Positions 8,558 through 18,009 of a stretch of 64,000 bases of DNA are shown here, piece after piece; the stretch's first letter is position 1, and every line of letters begins with the position of its first letter. A program made the position numbers and the translations under genes. Origin of the DNA: Pseudomaricurvus alkylphenolicus (GTDB lineage: Bacteria; Pseudomonadota; Gammaproteobacteria; Pseudomonadales; Cellvibrionaceae); NCBI RefSeq assembly GCF_011683955.1, contig NZ_JAAQPI010000005.1, forward strand, positions 186,001 through 250,000. The letters are read 5' to 3'. The notes beneath the pieces are model-generated. The model did not search any database, had not been told where the DNA came from, and saw only the letters and a program-made list of their open reading frames with translations.

Positions 8558-9214
8558 TCAGAGGGCTTCGTGAATTACCTTGTCAAACATGGACTTGATT
8601 TCTTTCTCAAGTCCCTTGAATCTTGCCGGGTGGGGTTTTCCCTCGCCGAGGAAGCGCTGAGCATTGTCCATCAAAACCGAAATGATTGCGGCAAGACGAT
8701 AGCTGCGATTACGTTTAATGTTAGGGTTGATCTGACGGATAATCGTGGCCACATTATCGGTGTACCACTCCACCCAGGCTTCGTGGTATTGCTTGGTGAT
8801 AGGGTTACGAGCCCCCCAAGCTTGAGTTTCCCAGATGATAACATCATTTTCATATTCCTTAATGATGCTCATATGGGTGTCGAACAGGCGCTCAAGAACG
8901 CGCTCGGGCGGTTCTTTGCCCATGTAGTCAAAGGCTCCCTCCATGATCGACGTCTTGTACATATCGAGATACTCTTTTTGTAGCTCGACGATCAAGTCAT
9001 CAATGGTGGAAAAGTAATACTGAAAATGACTGGCGGAGATGCCTGCTTGTTTGGCCACACGAGTCATCGTGATGGCACTGTAACCTTCCTCAATCAGCAG
9101 CTCCTGCGCTGCTTCAATGATAAGCTCCCTGCGCAGTTTACTCTTTGGAGATTTTGCCCCCCGAGGGGTTGATTTGGTCAAGCTGCCTCCCGTTATCACT
9201 TTTGATCTTTTCAA
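8558..9214 (-). CDS. TetR-family repressor, probable regulator of TonB receptor and MoaF-like gene
   Basis: A 218-residue TetR-type protein. The N-terminal region is basic, and the helix-turn-helix lies at about residues 28-75 (IIEAAQELLIEEGYSAITMT, VAKQAGISASHFQYYFST). A helical C-terminal ligand and dimer domain follows. It lies between the MoaF-like gene (125 bp upstream, same strand) and the TonB receptor. Both of these genes carry two TTTGTA-N5-TACAAA palindromes, while the tetR upstream gap has none. The simplest reading is that tetR is co-transcribed with the MoaF-like gene and so is autoregulated, but this is inference. The inducer is unknown. Confidence 0.88.
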   Translation of the reverse strand: MKRSKVITGGSLTKSTPRGAKSPKSKLRRELIIEAAQELLIEEGYSAITMTRVAKQAGISASHFQYYFSTIDDLIVELQKEYLDMYKTSIMEGAFDYMGKEPPERVLERLFDTHMSIIKEYENDVIIWETQAWGARNPITKQYHEAWVEWYTDNVATIIRQINPNIKRNRSYRLAAIISVLMDNAQRFLGEGKPHPARFKGLEKEIKSMFDKVIHEAL

Positions 9215-9339
9215 CTCTGCTGCTGTAATCGTAATGATCCTCAGAAGCGCAGTGAAACTCTGTAACCTGGTGACGATTATAGGGTGTGACGGGAAGCAAG
9301 TGAACTCCTTTTGACCGGTGTTTTTTGCAGGCTTGCTCG

Positions 9340-10227
9340 TCAGTAGCCCACGGAGCGTGTTATCTTGGGTATATCGGCAAAGGTGGTCTGGTAGACGGTT
9401 CGAGCACGGCTCTCATCATAACCAAACAGCGCTGCCAGCTCTTGTTGGTTTTTAAAGTCAAACAGAAATGACAGCTGTATCGGGGCGGATTTTTCGTTCC
9501 AGGCAACCAGATAGAGGTCATCGGATACTTTAAAGGAATGGAATCGTTCGGTGTCTGCGACACCCTGTGAGGTACCTTTGTGGCAGAGCCAGGTGACATA
9601 ATTGTCATTCAGGTAAATATGCTCATAGACCGCTGCTTCATTGGGATAGACGACGGTAAAGCGGCTGCCGATCAGGTCTTTCGCTGACGGGAAGGGTTGT
9701 TGACTGCTTGAGTTACCTGCCTCCAGGATAGGCCCCTGAATCGGGAAGAGGTCCATGGTTCCCTCAGGCTGCTCAATCAGGTAACGTCCAAGAAAACCTG
9801 CTGCCCAACCGCGATTGTGGTCGATCACTAGCGCTACAGACTCGCTGGTTCGGGGTTGGGCCATAATAAATACAATGCCAGGGCGTATATCGAATGCCTG
9901 ATAGGAGACCGTTCCCCGTCGACCGGCGATCTCTCCGGTTAGTACTTCCCAGGTCATCTTATCCTCTTCAGCGTGAAACTGGTGTTGCATACGAAATTCA
10001 CCATGTTGGAAATCCACAGTAAGCGTTTTTCCATACAATGAACGGCTGCTTTGCATGCTGCTATCGCGAAAGTTGCCTGTATTTTTAAGAAACAGTCGAC
10101 CCGCCTGAGCCGGAGTCATGACTTCTTGCGTCAAGCTGTCTGCTGTGGGTGCTCCGTGGCAGAGTACAGCGAGTAAAAGGCTTAAAACGCTCCACAGAAA
10201 TCGATACTGAAATACAAATTTAGTCAT
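9340..10227 (-). CDS. Secreted MoaF-like protein
   Basis: A 295-residue protein with a clear signal peptide (about 1-26, ending CHGA). It has two lipocalin-like halves. The N-terminal half includes GKTLTVDFQHGEF, and the C-terminal half includes YEHIYLNDNYVTWLC, KGTSQGVADTER and DDLYLVAWNEK, matching my recollection of the MoaF C-terminal domain. MoaF was named from the Klebsiella monoamine regulon; the database label molybdenum cofactor protein F is probably misleading. The signal peptide places it in the periplasm or outside, where it may bind or transform a small ligand that enters through the co-regulated TonB receptor. That function is inference. Confidence 0.7.
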   Translation of the reverse strand: MTKFVFQYRFLWSVLSLLLAVLCHGAPTADSLTQEVMTPAQAGRLFLKNTGNFRDSSMQSSRSLYGKTLTVDFQHGEFRMQHQFHAEEDKMTWEVLTGEIAGRRGTVSYQAFDIRPGIVFIMAQPRTSESVALVIDHNRGWAAGFLGRYLIEQPEGTMDLFPIQGPILEAGNSSSQQPFPSAKDLIGSRFTVVYPNEAAVYEHIYLNDNYVTWLCHKGTSQGVADTERFHSFKVSDDLYLVAWNEKSAPIQLSFLFDFKNQQELAALFGYDESRARTVYQTTFADIPKITRSVGY

Positions 10228-10293
10228 GACGCCACCTCCCGGGTTATTGATTGCCTGCAGATCATTGCGCTGACGCGCATAACAAACGGCACG

Positions 10294-10312
10294 TTTTGTA
10301 ATTTATACAAAA
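10294..10312. promoter_or_regulatory. Operator palindrome 1 of the MoaF-like promoter
   Basis: TTTTGTA-attta-TACAAAA is a perfect 7-5-7 inverted repeat, 67 bp before the MoaF-like start. It matches the sites at 8301-8321 and 8341-8357. Confidence 0.75.
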
Positions 10313-10332
10313 AATAGCATCAAATCAATAAG

Positions 10333-10349
10333 TTTGTATAAAATACAAA
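10333..10349. promoter_or_regulatory. Operator palindrome 2 of the MoaF-like promoter
   Basis: TTTGTA-taaaa-TACAAA is centred at 10341, 38 bp from the preceding palindrome. This is exactly the spacing of the pair before the TonB receptor. Confidence 0.75.
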
Positions 10350-10455
10350 AATATGGTTTCATGAAAATAATTGGGGGTAGTGCGGGCTTTGGCGGAAAAG
10401 TGCCATAACCGGCCATTGGTTGGTGTACTGTTCGTGCGTTAGATGGATCGTGGCG

Positions 10456-10710
10456 GGCCGCTGCGAAGGGAGCCGTTTTCTTTTATAGTTCGGGAACGGT
10501 CCGCTTCGGGGTGCATCCATCTGGAACACGCTCGAGCCGTCCATGGTCGCTAATAGTTCCGCCACAGCCCAGGCTGCCCTCTCTTCGAGCTTTGCTCGAA
10601 TTCACCTTGTCCATGGCGGAACATTGTCCCATATGGATGCACCCCGAATCGGCCCTTTGCATCGATAATTGGTTTCTTAATTAGAGCTCTGTGCTCCCTT
10701 CGAAGCGGCC
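10456..10710. repeat. Nested inverted repeats forming a ~255-bp palindromic element
   Basis: The outer arms at 10456-10472 (GGCCGCTGCGAAGGGAG) and 10694-10710 (CTCCCTTCGAAGCGGCC) pair with one mismatch. The inner arms CGGGGTGCATCCAT (10507-10520) and ATGGATGCACCCCG (10633-10646) pair perfectly. A central TTCGAGC-ttt-GCTCGAA hairpin is at 10584-10600. The element sits in the 10228-11141 gap, which has no credible gene. It could be a MITE-like element, a structured RNA or a decayed repeat cluster. Confidence 0.55.
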
Positions 10711-10791
10711 CTTACCTTCACGTTTTTGCCTTCTTTTGCAAGGTGCGGGATGCCGCAGATGCCTGCAACGGCCGCACGAATGTAGGTCGGA

Positions 10792-10971
10792 TTAGAAGCG
10801 CTTCGCGCTTCGTAATCCGACGTTCCGCCGAAGGTTTAAATTGGCGGCGGCCGTGTATAAAACACCTGTCGCAGCAACATCCCAAGGTGTTAAAAACCAG
10901 GCCGCAGCCAACGAACATCGCCGGCGGAACCGTCGGATTACGCTCCGCGAAGCGGAGCTAATCCAACCTAC
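10792..10971. repeat. Inverted pair of GTAGGTYGGATTA-type palindromic repeats
   Basis: Copy A (10792-10829) reads GTAGGTCGGATTAG... GTAATCCGACGTTCCGCC. Copy B (10923-10971) is the same element in reverse, GGCGGAACCGTCGGATTACG... CTAATCCAACCTAC. Each is internally palindromic, and together they form a large inverted repeat. Related copies occur at 42.8, 45.6, 48.1, 48.2 and 59.9 kb. Confidence 0.75.
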
Positions 10972-11141
10972 GCGGGAGCAAAACCCTGCCGATTCGAACG
11001 GCAGCTCCTGGCACTCTTCCGACTATCCAATCCCGCCTAGTGATTGTTGTACATAAAACTAAATGTGAAGAGCTCGAATATCAGCAAGTTAACCATCTTT
11101 CCAGATAAATCATACCCACGAATTCTTCGGAGAAACCGTTA

Positions 11142-12551
11142 TTAGAAAGGCGCACTCTGCGGCACCCGTGGGAAAGGAATCGCATCGCGGATATTGTCCA
11201 TGCCGCTGATATAGGTCAGCAACCTTTCAAAACCCAAGCCAAACCCGGCATGAGGCACGGTACCGTAGCGGCGCAGGTCGCGGTACCACCAAAGCGTTTC
11301 CTTCAGGGCTTCGTCCATGCGGGTGTCGAGCACATCCAATCGCTCTTCGCGCTGGGAACCGCCGATTATCTCTCCGATGCCCGGGGCCAGTACGTCCATG
11401 GCGGCGACGGTTTTGCCGTCGTCGTTCAGGCGCATGTAAAATGCTTTAATGTCCTTAGGGTAGTTCTTAACGATCACCGGGCCGTTGACATGCTCCTCGC
11501 AGAGAAAGCGCTCGTGCTCGGATTGCAGATCCAGCCCCCATCGCACCGGGTACTCGAACGACTTGCCGGACTTTTGCAGGATATCGATGGCCTCGCCATA
11601 GTCCATGTGCGTAAATTCACTGTTCACCACTTGTTCCAGTCGATTAATGGCATTTTTGTCGATACGCTGGGCAAAAAATGCCATATCGTCTTCGCGCTGT
11701 TCCAGCACTTCTCGAAAACAGTGTTTGAGAAAGTCCTCCGCCAGGGCCGCGTCGTCCTCCAGATCGGCAAAGGCAATTTCCGGTTCCACCATCCAGAACT
11801 CTGCCAGATGGCGCGAGGTATTGGAGTTTTCCGCGCGGAAGGTGGGGCCGAAGGTATAGACCTTGGACATGGCCAGACAATGGGATTCTACATTGAGTTG
11901 GCCGGACACGGTGAGATAGCTCTCCTGCCCGAAAAAGTCCTCACTATAATCAACCTGACCCTTGTCATCGCGTGGCAGGTTGTTCATGTCCAGAGCAGAC
12001 ACGCGGAACAGTTCGCCGGCGCCCTCGCAGTCGCTGCTGGTGATAATAGGGGTATTCACCCAGCAAAAACCATTCTGGTAGAAATAGTTGTGGATGGCGT
12101 TGGCCAGGGTATTGCGCAGACGGGTCATGGCTCCGAAAGCATTGGTGCGCGGACGCAGGTGCGCCTGGGTGCGCAGATATTCAAACGTGTGGCGTTTCTT
12201 GGCGATGGGGTAGGTTTCCGGGTCATCCACTTGTCCTATTACTTCGATGCTCTCCGCCTGGATCTCGACGGATTGTCCCTGGCCTTCGGATTCCACCAGT
12301 TTGCCGCCGACCACCACCGCGCAACCGGCGCCCAAGTGCGTCACTTCGTCGTAGTTGTCCAGAGTCTCCGGCACCACCGCCTGGATGGAATCGAAACAGG
12401 AACCATCGTTGAGGGCAACAAAGGAGATGCCGGCCTTAGAGGTACGGCGGGTTCGCACCCAGCCTTTGACGGTGACGGTGTCGTTCAGGGGCACGCCGCC
12501 ACTAAAGAGGGTTTTGACTGATTGATGTGTGTGTTTATTCATCGAGCTCAT
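11142..12551 (-). CDS. asnS: Asparaginyl-tRNA synthetase
   Basis: A 469-residue class II aminoacyl-tRNA synthetase that charges tRNA-Asn in the cytoplasm. An N-terminal OB-fold anticodon-binding domain (about 20-120, [24 protein letters not shown] region) is followed by the catalytic core. Class II motif 2 appears in [22 protein letters not shown], and motif 3 in [10 protein letters not shown] near the C-terminus, which ends [11 protein letters not shown] as is usual for AsnS. Length is typical. The start at 12551 is used; a second Met three codons on is equally possible. It is a housekeeping gene flanked by accessory material, and a 423-residue antisense frame over it is a shadow. Confidence 0.97.
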   Translation of the reverse strand: MSSMNKHTHQSVKTLFSGGVPLNDTVTVKGWVRTRRTSKAGISFVALNDGSCFDSIQAVVPETLDNYDEVTHLGAGCAVVVGGKLVESEGQGQSVEIQAESIEVIGQVDDPETYPIAKKRHTFEYLRTQAHLRPRTNAFGAMTRLRNTLANAIHNYFYQNGFCWVNTPIITSSDCEGAGELFRVSALDMNNLPRDDKGQVDYSEDFFGQESYLTVSGQLNVESHCLAMSKVYTFGPTFRAENSNTSRHLAEFWMVEPEIAFADLEDDAALAEDFLKHCFREVLEQREDDMAFFAQRIDKNAINRLEQVVNSEFTHMDYGEAIDILQKSGKSFEYPVRWGLDLQSEHERFLCEEHVNGPVIVKNYPKDIKAFYMRLNDDGKTVAAMDVLAPGIGEIIGGSQREERLDVLDTRMDEALKETLWWYRDLRRYGTVPHAGFGLGFERLLTYISGMDNIRDAIPFPRVPQSAPF

Positions 12552-12792
12552 TCACGCAGTTTGTAGTTGATGACCGGCAGCTCATTATGAGGTTTCTGAC
12601 CCGGTTGATTTCGCTGTAATCATAGTCCCGAATTCACCGGTCTGCAGCATCTTTTGTCACGGGCGGGCCGGGATTGGTCCGGGAAAGTTGGTAGGTACCT
12701 GAAGAGCTGACCAGAGGGTGGTTTCTCTGTGCATTCCAATACTGCTTTTCTATACTGGGAGAATCGCACAGGGATCATCCCGGGAGGGAACC

Positions 12793-15213
12793 ATGCCGCG
12801 TTTAATGACGCCATTTCTCCTACTTTGGATTTGCTTGCTCGCTTCAGTGGTGCGCGCCGGACAACCTGAGGCCCGGCAATTGCTGGGACAATGGCAGGGG
12901 GTGGATCCCTTCAGCCGACCTGGAGAACATTTCAGGCTGGATCTGGAGATACGGTCTGTCAATGAGATACCGCTATCCGACAACGACCTGCTTGCCTACC
13001 GGGTGGAAGGGCAGATTCAGGTACAGGCCCTGAGTCCTGAGGGTGGCCAGAATCCACTGGTGATAAGCGTCGCTTTTATGGGGCGGTATCAGCCTGTGAC
13101 GGGGATTTTGAGCTACGAGATAAAGGGCACTCCGGCCTATGCGGGCGTCAAAAAAACGGCTGTCCTCAATGATGTCGGCGATACCCTTGCGGTGGTGGGG
13201 CACAGTGCCGGGGCGTCCCGGCATCCGGCGTTTGTGTTAACCCAAAACGCGAGCCTGGCCGCAGAGGTCCTGAGGCTGGCGGAGCCGAGAAGCAATCAAA
13301 GGCCGAATCTCAAAACCAATAAGCCCGCCGCGGATGTGGTTCAACAGCGAGCAGCCTCTGTATCAAGAAGAGGTGTCACTGCCAGTGTCGAGGCGCCCGC
13401 AGGGCAAAAACGATCCAAAAATCCGGCCAGAGCCGAGTATCAGCAGCGTCAAAAGGCGCTGCAGCAACAGATTCAGGAAGCGGTCAGAGCACGGGATAAA
13501 GAGTTAACCGCGCAGCTCAGGCAAGAACTGAAACAGTTACGTAAAGACTATCGTGAGAAAAAGGTGGCCGGGACGTCCGGGAAAACCACTCGTACCCAAG
13601 CCGTGCAGCGTATGAAGGAGCCTTGCCCAGAGCCCATTGTGAACTGGACGAATCATCTGATTGCCAATGGAGATTCAAACCTGGGCTATCGGGGCGATGT
13701 TCAGCTCAGCAACCTGTTTCGCCCCCAGGTTTATGCTTCGGTATTTGGCAAACGCTTTTCGCAGACCGGTGCAGACGAGCTAAAGCAATTGCTCGAAGAC
13801 CTGCAATTGCCTTGCAAGAATGACGGCAGCGCCCTGGCCAAGAGCATGGTTCGTCAACCGTTGAGCTATGTCATTTCAGATCGCAAGGGATTTGGATGGA
13901 CAGAAGCCGGAATTGGTGGCGTTGCGGCTGAGGTGGTCGCCGAGTGGCAACAACGGCTTATAGAGAGCCTGCAAGGCGCCGGGGCGGTCGAGGTGGAGGA
14001 GTATGTTCACACTACGAAAACCTTATTATCACTGTTGTGGCCAATTGAGCGGGACTCCACAGGTTCGGCGATTTTGGCCCGACGTAACAATTTGGCGGTG
14101 ACCGGGATTGATCGTCATCTTGGGCAGCTGGGCCAACGCATAGCCAACGGTGAGGTAGACGCGTTGACAGAGCTTTATCACTTTCCGGAAAGCAAGCTGT
14201 TCAAGAGGCTGCTACCCGAAGAGCTGGATCGGCAGAAGCAACGGTTCTTCGAGGCAGTGGATCAAGGAGTCAATGATTTCGTGGCGCCAATTCGCAGCCA
14301 ACTGGCCAAGCTTAAATCGCCAACGCAGCGACTGGCGCAGGGTCGGGCGTGGTATTTCCCCGCCGCCACCGCTTTGGAACGCTTTAATGATCGGCATACC
14401 TTTCAGCAATTCGAAAACTGGTTCTACAGCGATCGGGATCGGGATTTCAAGGCCGGTAAGAGTGAGCTGTTAGGGGAAATCGATGCTCTTGCAGAGTTGC
14501 TGGAGTCCTTGCAATGGAGCTTTCAATACAAACTCCCCAGAGATAGTGACTTTTCCCAGACCTGGCTTGAGGTGGAAGCGCACCTGTTCGCCAAGCAGGA
14601 AAAATTGGAACACGAACACTATCTGGCTCGCGTGGGGGAGGGGCCCTTTGGCCCTCATGATCCCGGTGCGATCTACCTTAACGCTGTGATTCGAATGGAC
14701 CGGGAACAAATCAAGGCGGAAGACAGGCTGTTCGCATTGGCTTATCAGGACGTAGTTCCCTTTGCCTCAGGATATAGTTCTCGAAGCAGTCTGGTGCAGC
14801 CACTGTTGGTGTTTATCGCGGCCAGTTGGGGGCATGTCTATCAGGGTTGTATGGACAAGAACTACACAAAGTACACCCGCACAACGCAATACGAAAATGT
14901 GGTAACCAATGGATGGGGGGCTGAAATCAGTCGCTACCCCACCTACAGCACCACGACTACCTGGCGAATCAATGATCGCCACAAACCCATGTTTCGCATG
15001 TCTGACGGTAATATTCCGGGTGTGGGGTCTATGAAAATGGCGGCCGCGTTTTTAGGCGGTGATAAACAGAAGTGGAAGATTGTCGACGATCTGTTAGAGG
15101 GATCGCTAAAACAGCTACGAAAAATCATGCAGACTAAACCCTGCAACGATGTGGTTTTGCAAACCATTGACGAAAACCTGATCACCCTCTGGCATGAAAA
15201 GTACGGCGGGTAG
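12793..15213 (+). CDS. Large secreted protein of unknown function with a coiled-coil segment
   Basis: An 806-residue protein that I do not recognise. ATG 12793 is preceded by GGGAGGGAA and begins a good signal peptide (MPRLMTPFLLLWICLLAS, ending VRAG); the frame also extends upstream to 12718 without support. Residues about 30-165 look beta-rich (QLLGQWQGVDPF...). A charged, low-complexity linker follows, then a coiled coil rich in Q, E, K and R (about 220-275). The remaining 520 residues look mainly helical with scattered aromatics, and the last 140 contain several cysteines (about 700, 785). It is convergent with the STN-type TonB receptor 12 bp away. A surface or periplasmic role is likely; function unknown. 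Confidence 0.8.
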   Translation: MPRLMTPFLLLWICLLASVVRAGQPEARQLLGQWQGVDPFSRPGEHFRLDLEIRSVNEIPLSDNDLLAYRVEGQIQVQALSPEGGQNPLVISVAFMGRYQPVTGILSYEIKGTPAYAGVKKTAVLNDVGDTLAVVGHSAGASRHPAFVLTQNASLAAEVLRLAEPRSNQRPNLKTNKPAADVVQQRAASVSRRGVTASVEAPAGQKRSKNPARAEYQQRQKALQQQIQEAVRARDKELTAQLRQELKQLRKDYREKKVAGTSGKTTRTQAVQRMKEPCPEPIVNWTNHLIANGDSNLGYRGDVQLSNLFRPQVYASVFGKRFSQTGADELKQLLEDLQLPCKNDGSALAKSMVRQPLSYVISDRKGFGWTEAGIGGVAAEVVAEWQQRLIESLQGAGAVEVEEYVHTTKTLLSLLWPIERDSTGSAILARRNNLAVTGIDRHLGQLGQRIANGEVDALTELYHFPESKLFKRLLPEELDRQKQRFFEAVDQGVNDFVAPIRSQLAKLKSPTQRLAQGRAWYFPAATALERFNDRHTFQQFENWFYSDRDRDFKAGKSELLGEIDALAELLESLQWSFQYKLPRDSDFSQTWLEVEAHLFAKQEKLEHEHYLARVGEGPFGPHDPGAIYLNAVIRMDREQIKAEDRLFALAYQDVVPFASGYSSRSSLVQPLLVFIAASWGHVYQGCMDKNYTKYTRTTQYENVVTNGWGAEISRYPTYSTTTTWRINDRHKPMFRMSDGNIPGVGSMKMAAAFLGGDKQKWKIVDDLLEGSLKQLRKIMQTKPCNDVVLQTIDENLITLWHEKYGG

Positions 15214-15225
15214 GGGTTTTGTGCG

Positions 15226-18009
15226 TTACTTGAATTGGTAGCTGAGCGTGAGGCCGTAAGTCCGTGGCGGTTGGTAGATCGCATCGAACCCCTCCGGAGT
15301 GATAAATGTCCCGGAGGAGGTTTTAATCGCTTCGTCGGTCAGGTTATTCACAAACGCTTCCACCGACCAGCTTCCCTTATCCGGGCTGTAGAACAAACTC
15401 AAGTCATAGGTTTGGTAGGCGTCCTGCACGGCCAGGCCGTTCACGCCATCGGGGGCGCTGTCGAATACGCCGGGCGCTAGTTTGTCGCGATTGTAAATGT
15501 CCAAAAAGTACTGGTCAGAGAAGGTGGCTTTTAATCTGGAAGTCAGTATACCGGCTGCCACTTGGAAGTCGTGCTCGTAAATCAGTGTCAGCTTCCAGTC
15601 CGGTGTTCTAACCGGGGCGTTGCCGGAGAGGTCTACAATATCCTGTTGTGCGGCTTCATCTCCCGCTGCGTAGTCATTAAACAGATTGCCAAAAAGCGTA
15701 TCCGGAGTCTGAAAATTGTCGAATTCCGCATCCATTAGCGATACGGCCATTTGCACAAAATCCACGTCGCTAATGGCCCAATCCATTTCCACCTCCAGCC
15801 CGTTGACCCTGGCCTTGGCGGCGTTGCGCACGATAGTACTGGTCACGCGATCCACAATGCCATCGCCGTCGTTATCAAAGTGATCGCGGTCTGAAAACTG
15901 CAGGTCTTTGTAGTGGGCGGAAAAGAGCGCCGCGTTTAAGCGCATATGGCCATTGAGAAGTTTGGACTTCAGCCCCAACTCGTAGTTGATGACTTCTTCC
16001 GGGTCGGCTTCATTGCCCCGGTCCTGAATATGCCCCGATTTGAATCCTGTGGTGGCGGAGGCGTAGAGCATAATATCTTCATCGACATCGTATTCATACC
16101 TCAGGAGACCACTGGTATTGCGCCAAGTGGCCGAATAGTCGTTGACCTGCCTTACCCAGCAAGCCTCATCACCGATGCCCTCGCTGGTGCCATTATCGTA
16201 GGGTTGGCCGGCATCGATGGCCGCCTGAGCGCCGGGGTCGGCGTATATCTGGTCGGGACTCGGAGCCCCGGGACCAATAGAACCCGGCTCCAGGTAAGGG
16301 CCGACTGCAGTCACTCGGCAATTGAGGCTGCGGCCCCTGTTGTCTGATTTGGTATCTTCGGTAAAACGTACACCTCCAGTCAGACGGCTGCTGGCGTTAA
16401 GATCGTAGGTGCCCTGAGCATAGAAGGCCTTGGCCTCCACCTGTCGATCAGGCTGCACAAAAAAGGCTACGCCGGCGCCCGGGTCATCACTGATATAGCT
16501 GGTGGTGTTGGTCAAGTCTCCGCCACCATCGTTGTCGGCCTGGTCGATGGTAAAGACAATGTCATTTTTTTCACGAGAGTAAAATGCACCGACAATCCAG
16601 CGCAGTTGTTCGCTATCGCTGTTGACCAGCTGCAACTCATGGGAATGCACTTTAAAGGTTGAACTGACCGTGCGGCGCTGTTCGTAATTACCGCTACGCC
16701 CGCGATCCACATCGAAAGCCTGTTCCCGGGTCATTTTTGCCGTGCCCAGCATGTAGCTGAGGGTGAGGTCGTTGGCGAAGGTGTAGTCGACCCTTGAACG
16801 AATAACGTCGTTGGTCAAGTCGATAAAACCCGGTGTGTCTGAGACCGTTATCCAGTGACCCTTTTCTACCAGCGAGGGATCGAGTTCGGTCACGCTGGTG
16901 CCTCGGTCCGTATAGCGTTCAGCGCTGATAAAGGCGGTTAAACGTTCATGAGGTTGCCACTGCAGCGACAGGCGGCGTGAATACTGGTCCTCCGCGTAGG
17001 GTGCCCGGGCATCGGCAGTAGCTTGTTGATAAACACTGAGATCAGCATCATCGGTTGGATACTGTGGGCCGAGGCCCGCGTAATCCGTCACCAGATCTGC
17101 GTAGGGATCATGCTGGTCGAAGGCAACGGCGGCACGCACCGCCAGAGTTTCAGAGATCGGCAGGTTGAGCATGCCACGAGCCGCCCGACGCTGGAAATTG
17201 CCCATGGATACTGAGGTGTGGGCGTTGAATTCGTCAAACTGAGGTCGCCGGGTCAGAATGTTAATGCTTCCCGAGGTGGCGTTGCGGCCGTAGAGTGTGC
17301 CCTGCGGCCCCCGCAGCACTTCGACTCGGTCAACATCGTAAAGCAAGGCCGCAGCCCCCTGGGCGCGGGGTGAATAGATGCCATCTACATGAAAGGCGAC
17401 CGGTCCGTCGGCGATCTCGGTAATGTTCGTTTGGCCGATGCCTCGTAGTTGCACCAATAATGCGGATTGAACGCCGGTATTGGTCATTTCCAGGCTTGGT
17501 ACGATGTCGGTGACATCGCGAATGTCTTTGGCCTGATGGCGATCCAGCATGGTCTGGCTGATGGCGGTGACGGCAATAGGGGTGTCCTGCAGGTCGGTGG
17601 ATCGACGGGTCGAGGTAACAACGATTTCCTCAATGATTCGGGGCTGGCGCCGTTCCGGCTCCTGTTTGTGGGCCTTCTTCTCTACCGGCGGCAGAATGGT
17701 GATTCCCAGGTCGGGGGTAATTCGAAACCGCAGTCCGGTACCGTCCAGCAGTTGTTCCATGGCCTGGTGCAGGCCGAGTTCACCGGAGATAGCGGGGCTG
17801 GTAAAACGGGTCAGCTGTTCGGAGATACCGAAGATATTTGTATCTGCCTGTTCGGACAGCTGCAGCAGCGCTGCGTCCAGGGGCTGGGCAGGCAAATCAA
17901 TTTGAATAACGGTTTCCTGAATGTCAGGTTGGGCCACCACCAGACTCGAACTCAGGCCGAGCAACGCGGCAAACAGCGGTGAACGAAGGCGGTGAAGTGT
18001 TGGGTGCAT
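15226..18009 (-). CDS. TonB-dependent receptor with STN signalling domain (transducer)
   Basis: A 927-residue receptor. After the signal peptide (1-26) it has an STN domain (about 37-108, with LDAALLQLSEQADTNIF and LLDGTGLRFRI), a linker, a TonB box EEIVVTS (127-133), a plug with VDRVEVLRGPQGTLYGRN-like sequence and a barrel ending YQFK. STN domains touch a FecR-type anti-sigma factor in the periplasm and signal substrate occupancy. Matching fecI and fecR genes lie divergently 372 bp away, forming a FecA/FecR/FecI-type surface-signalling set. Substrate unknown. No copy of the predicted ECF promoter reads toward this gene within its immediate upstream region, which is unusual for such systems. 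Confidence 0.93.
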   Translation of the reverse strand: MHPTLHRLRSPLFAALLGLSSSLVVAQPDIQETVIQIDLPAQPLDAALLQLSEQADTNIFGISEQLTRFTSPAISGELGLHQAMEQLLDGTGLRFRITPDLGITILPPVEKKAHKQEPERRQPRIIEEIVVTSTRRSTDLQDTPIAVTAISQTMLDRHQAKDIRDVTDIVPSLEMTNTGVQSALLVQLRGIGQTNITEIADGPVAFHVDGIYSPRAQGAAALLYDVDRVEVLRGPQGTLYGRNATSGSINILTRRPQFDEFNAHTSVSMGNFQRRAARGMLNLPISETLAVRAAVAFDQHDPYADLVTDYAGLGPQYPTDDADLSVYQQATADARAPYAEDQYSRRLSLQWQPHERLTAFISAERYTDRGTSVTELDPSLVEKGHWITVSDTPGFIDLTNDVIRSRVDYTFANDLTLSYMLGTAKMTREQAFDVDRGRSGNYEQRRTVSSTFKVHSHELQLVNSDSEQLRWIVGAFYSREKNDIVFTIDQADNDGGGDLTNTTSYISDDPGAGVAFFVQPDRQVEAKAFYAQGTYDLNASSRLTGGVRFTEDTKSDNRGRSLNCRVTAVGPYLEPGSIGPGAPSPDQIYADPGAQAAIDAGQPYDNGTSEGIGDEACWVRQVNDYSATWRNTSGLLRYEYDVDEDIMLYASATTGFKSGHIQDRGNEADPEEVINYELGLKSKLLNGHMRLNAALFSAHYKDLQFSDRDHFDNDGDGIVDRVTSTIVRNAAKARVNGLEVEMDWAISDVDFVQMAVSLMDAEFDNFQTPDTLFGNLFNDYAAGDEAAQQDIVDLSGNAPVRTPDWKLTLIYEHDFQVAAGILTSRLKATFSDQYFLDIYNRDKLAPGVFDSAPDGVNGLAVQDAYQTYDLSLFYSPDKGSWSVEAFVNNLTDEAIKTSSGTFITPEGFDAIYQPPRTYGLTLSYQFK

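Noticed and set aside
9340-10227. Annotation as a molybdenum cofactor biosynthesis enzyme
   Set aside because: MoaF takes its name from the monoamine regulon, and the protein has a signal peptide, which does not suit cytoplasmic cofactor synthesis.
10359-11056. Several short frames in the gap before asnS
   Set aside because: They fall within palindromic repeats, have no ribosome sites and give low-complexity peptides.
11250-12521. 423-residue open frame on the plus strand
   Set aside because: It lies entirely antisense to asnS, has no recognisable domain, and is explained by the codon bias of the real gene.
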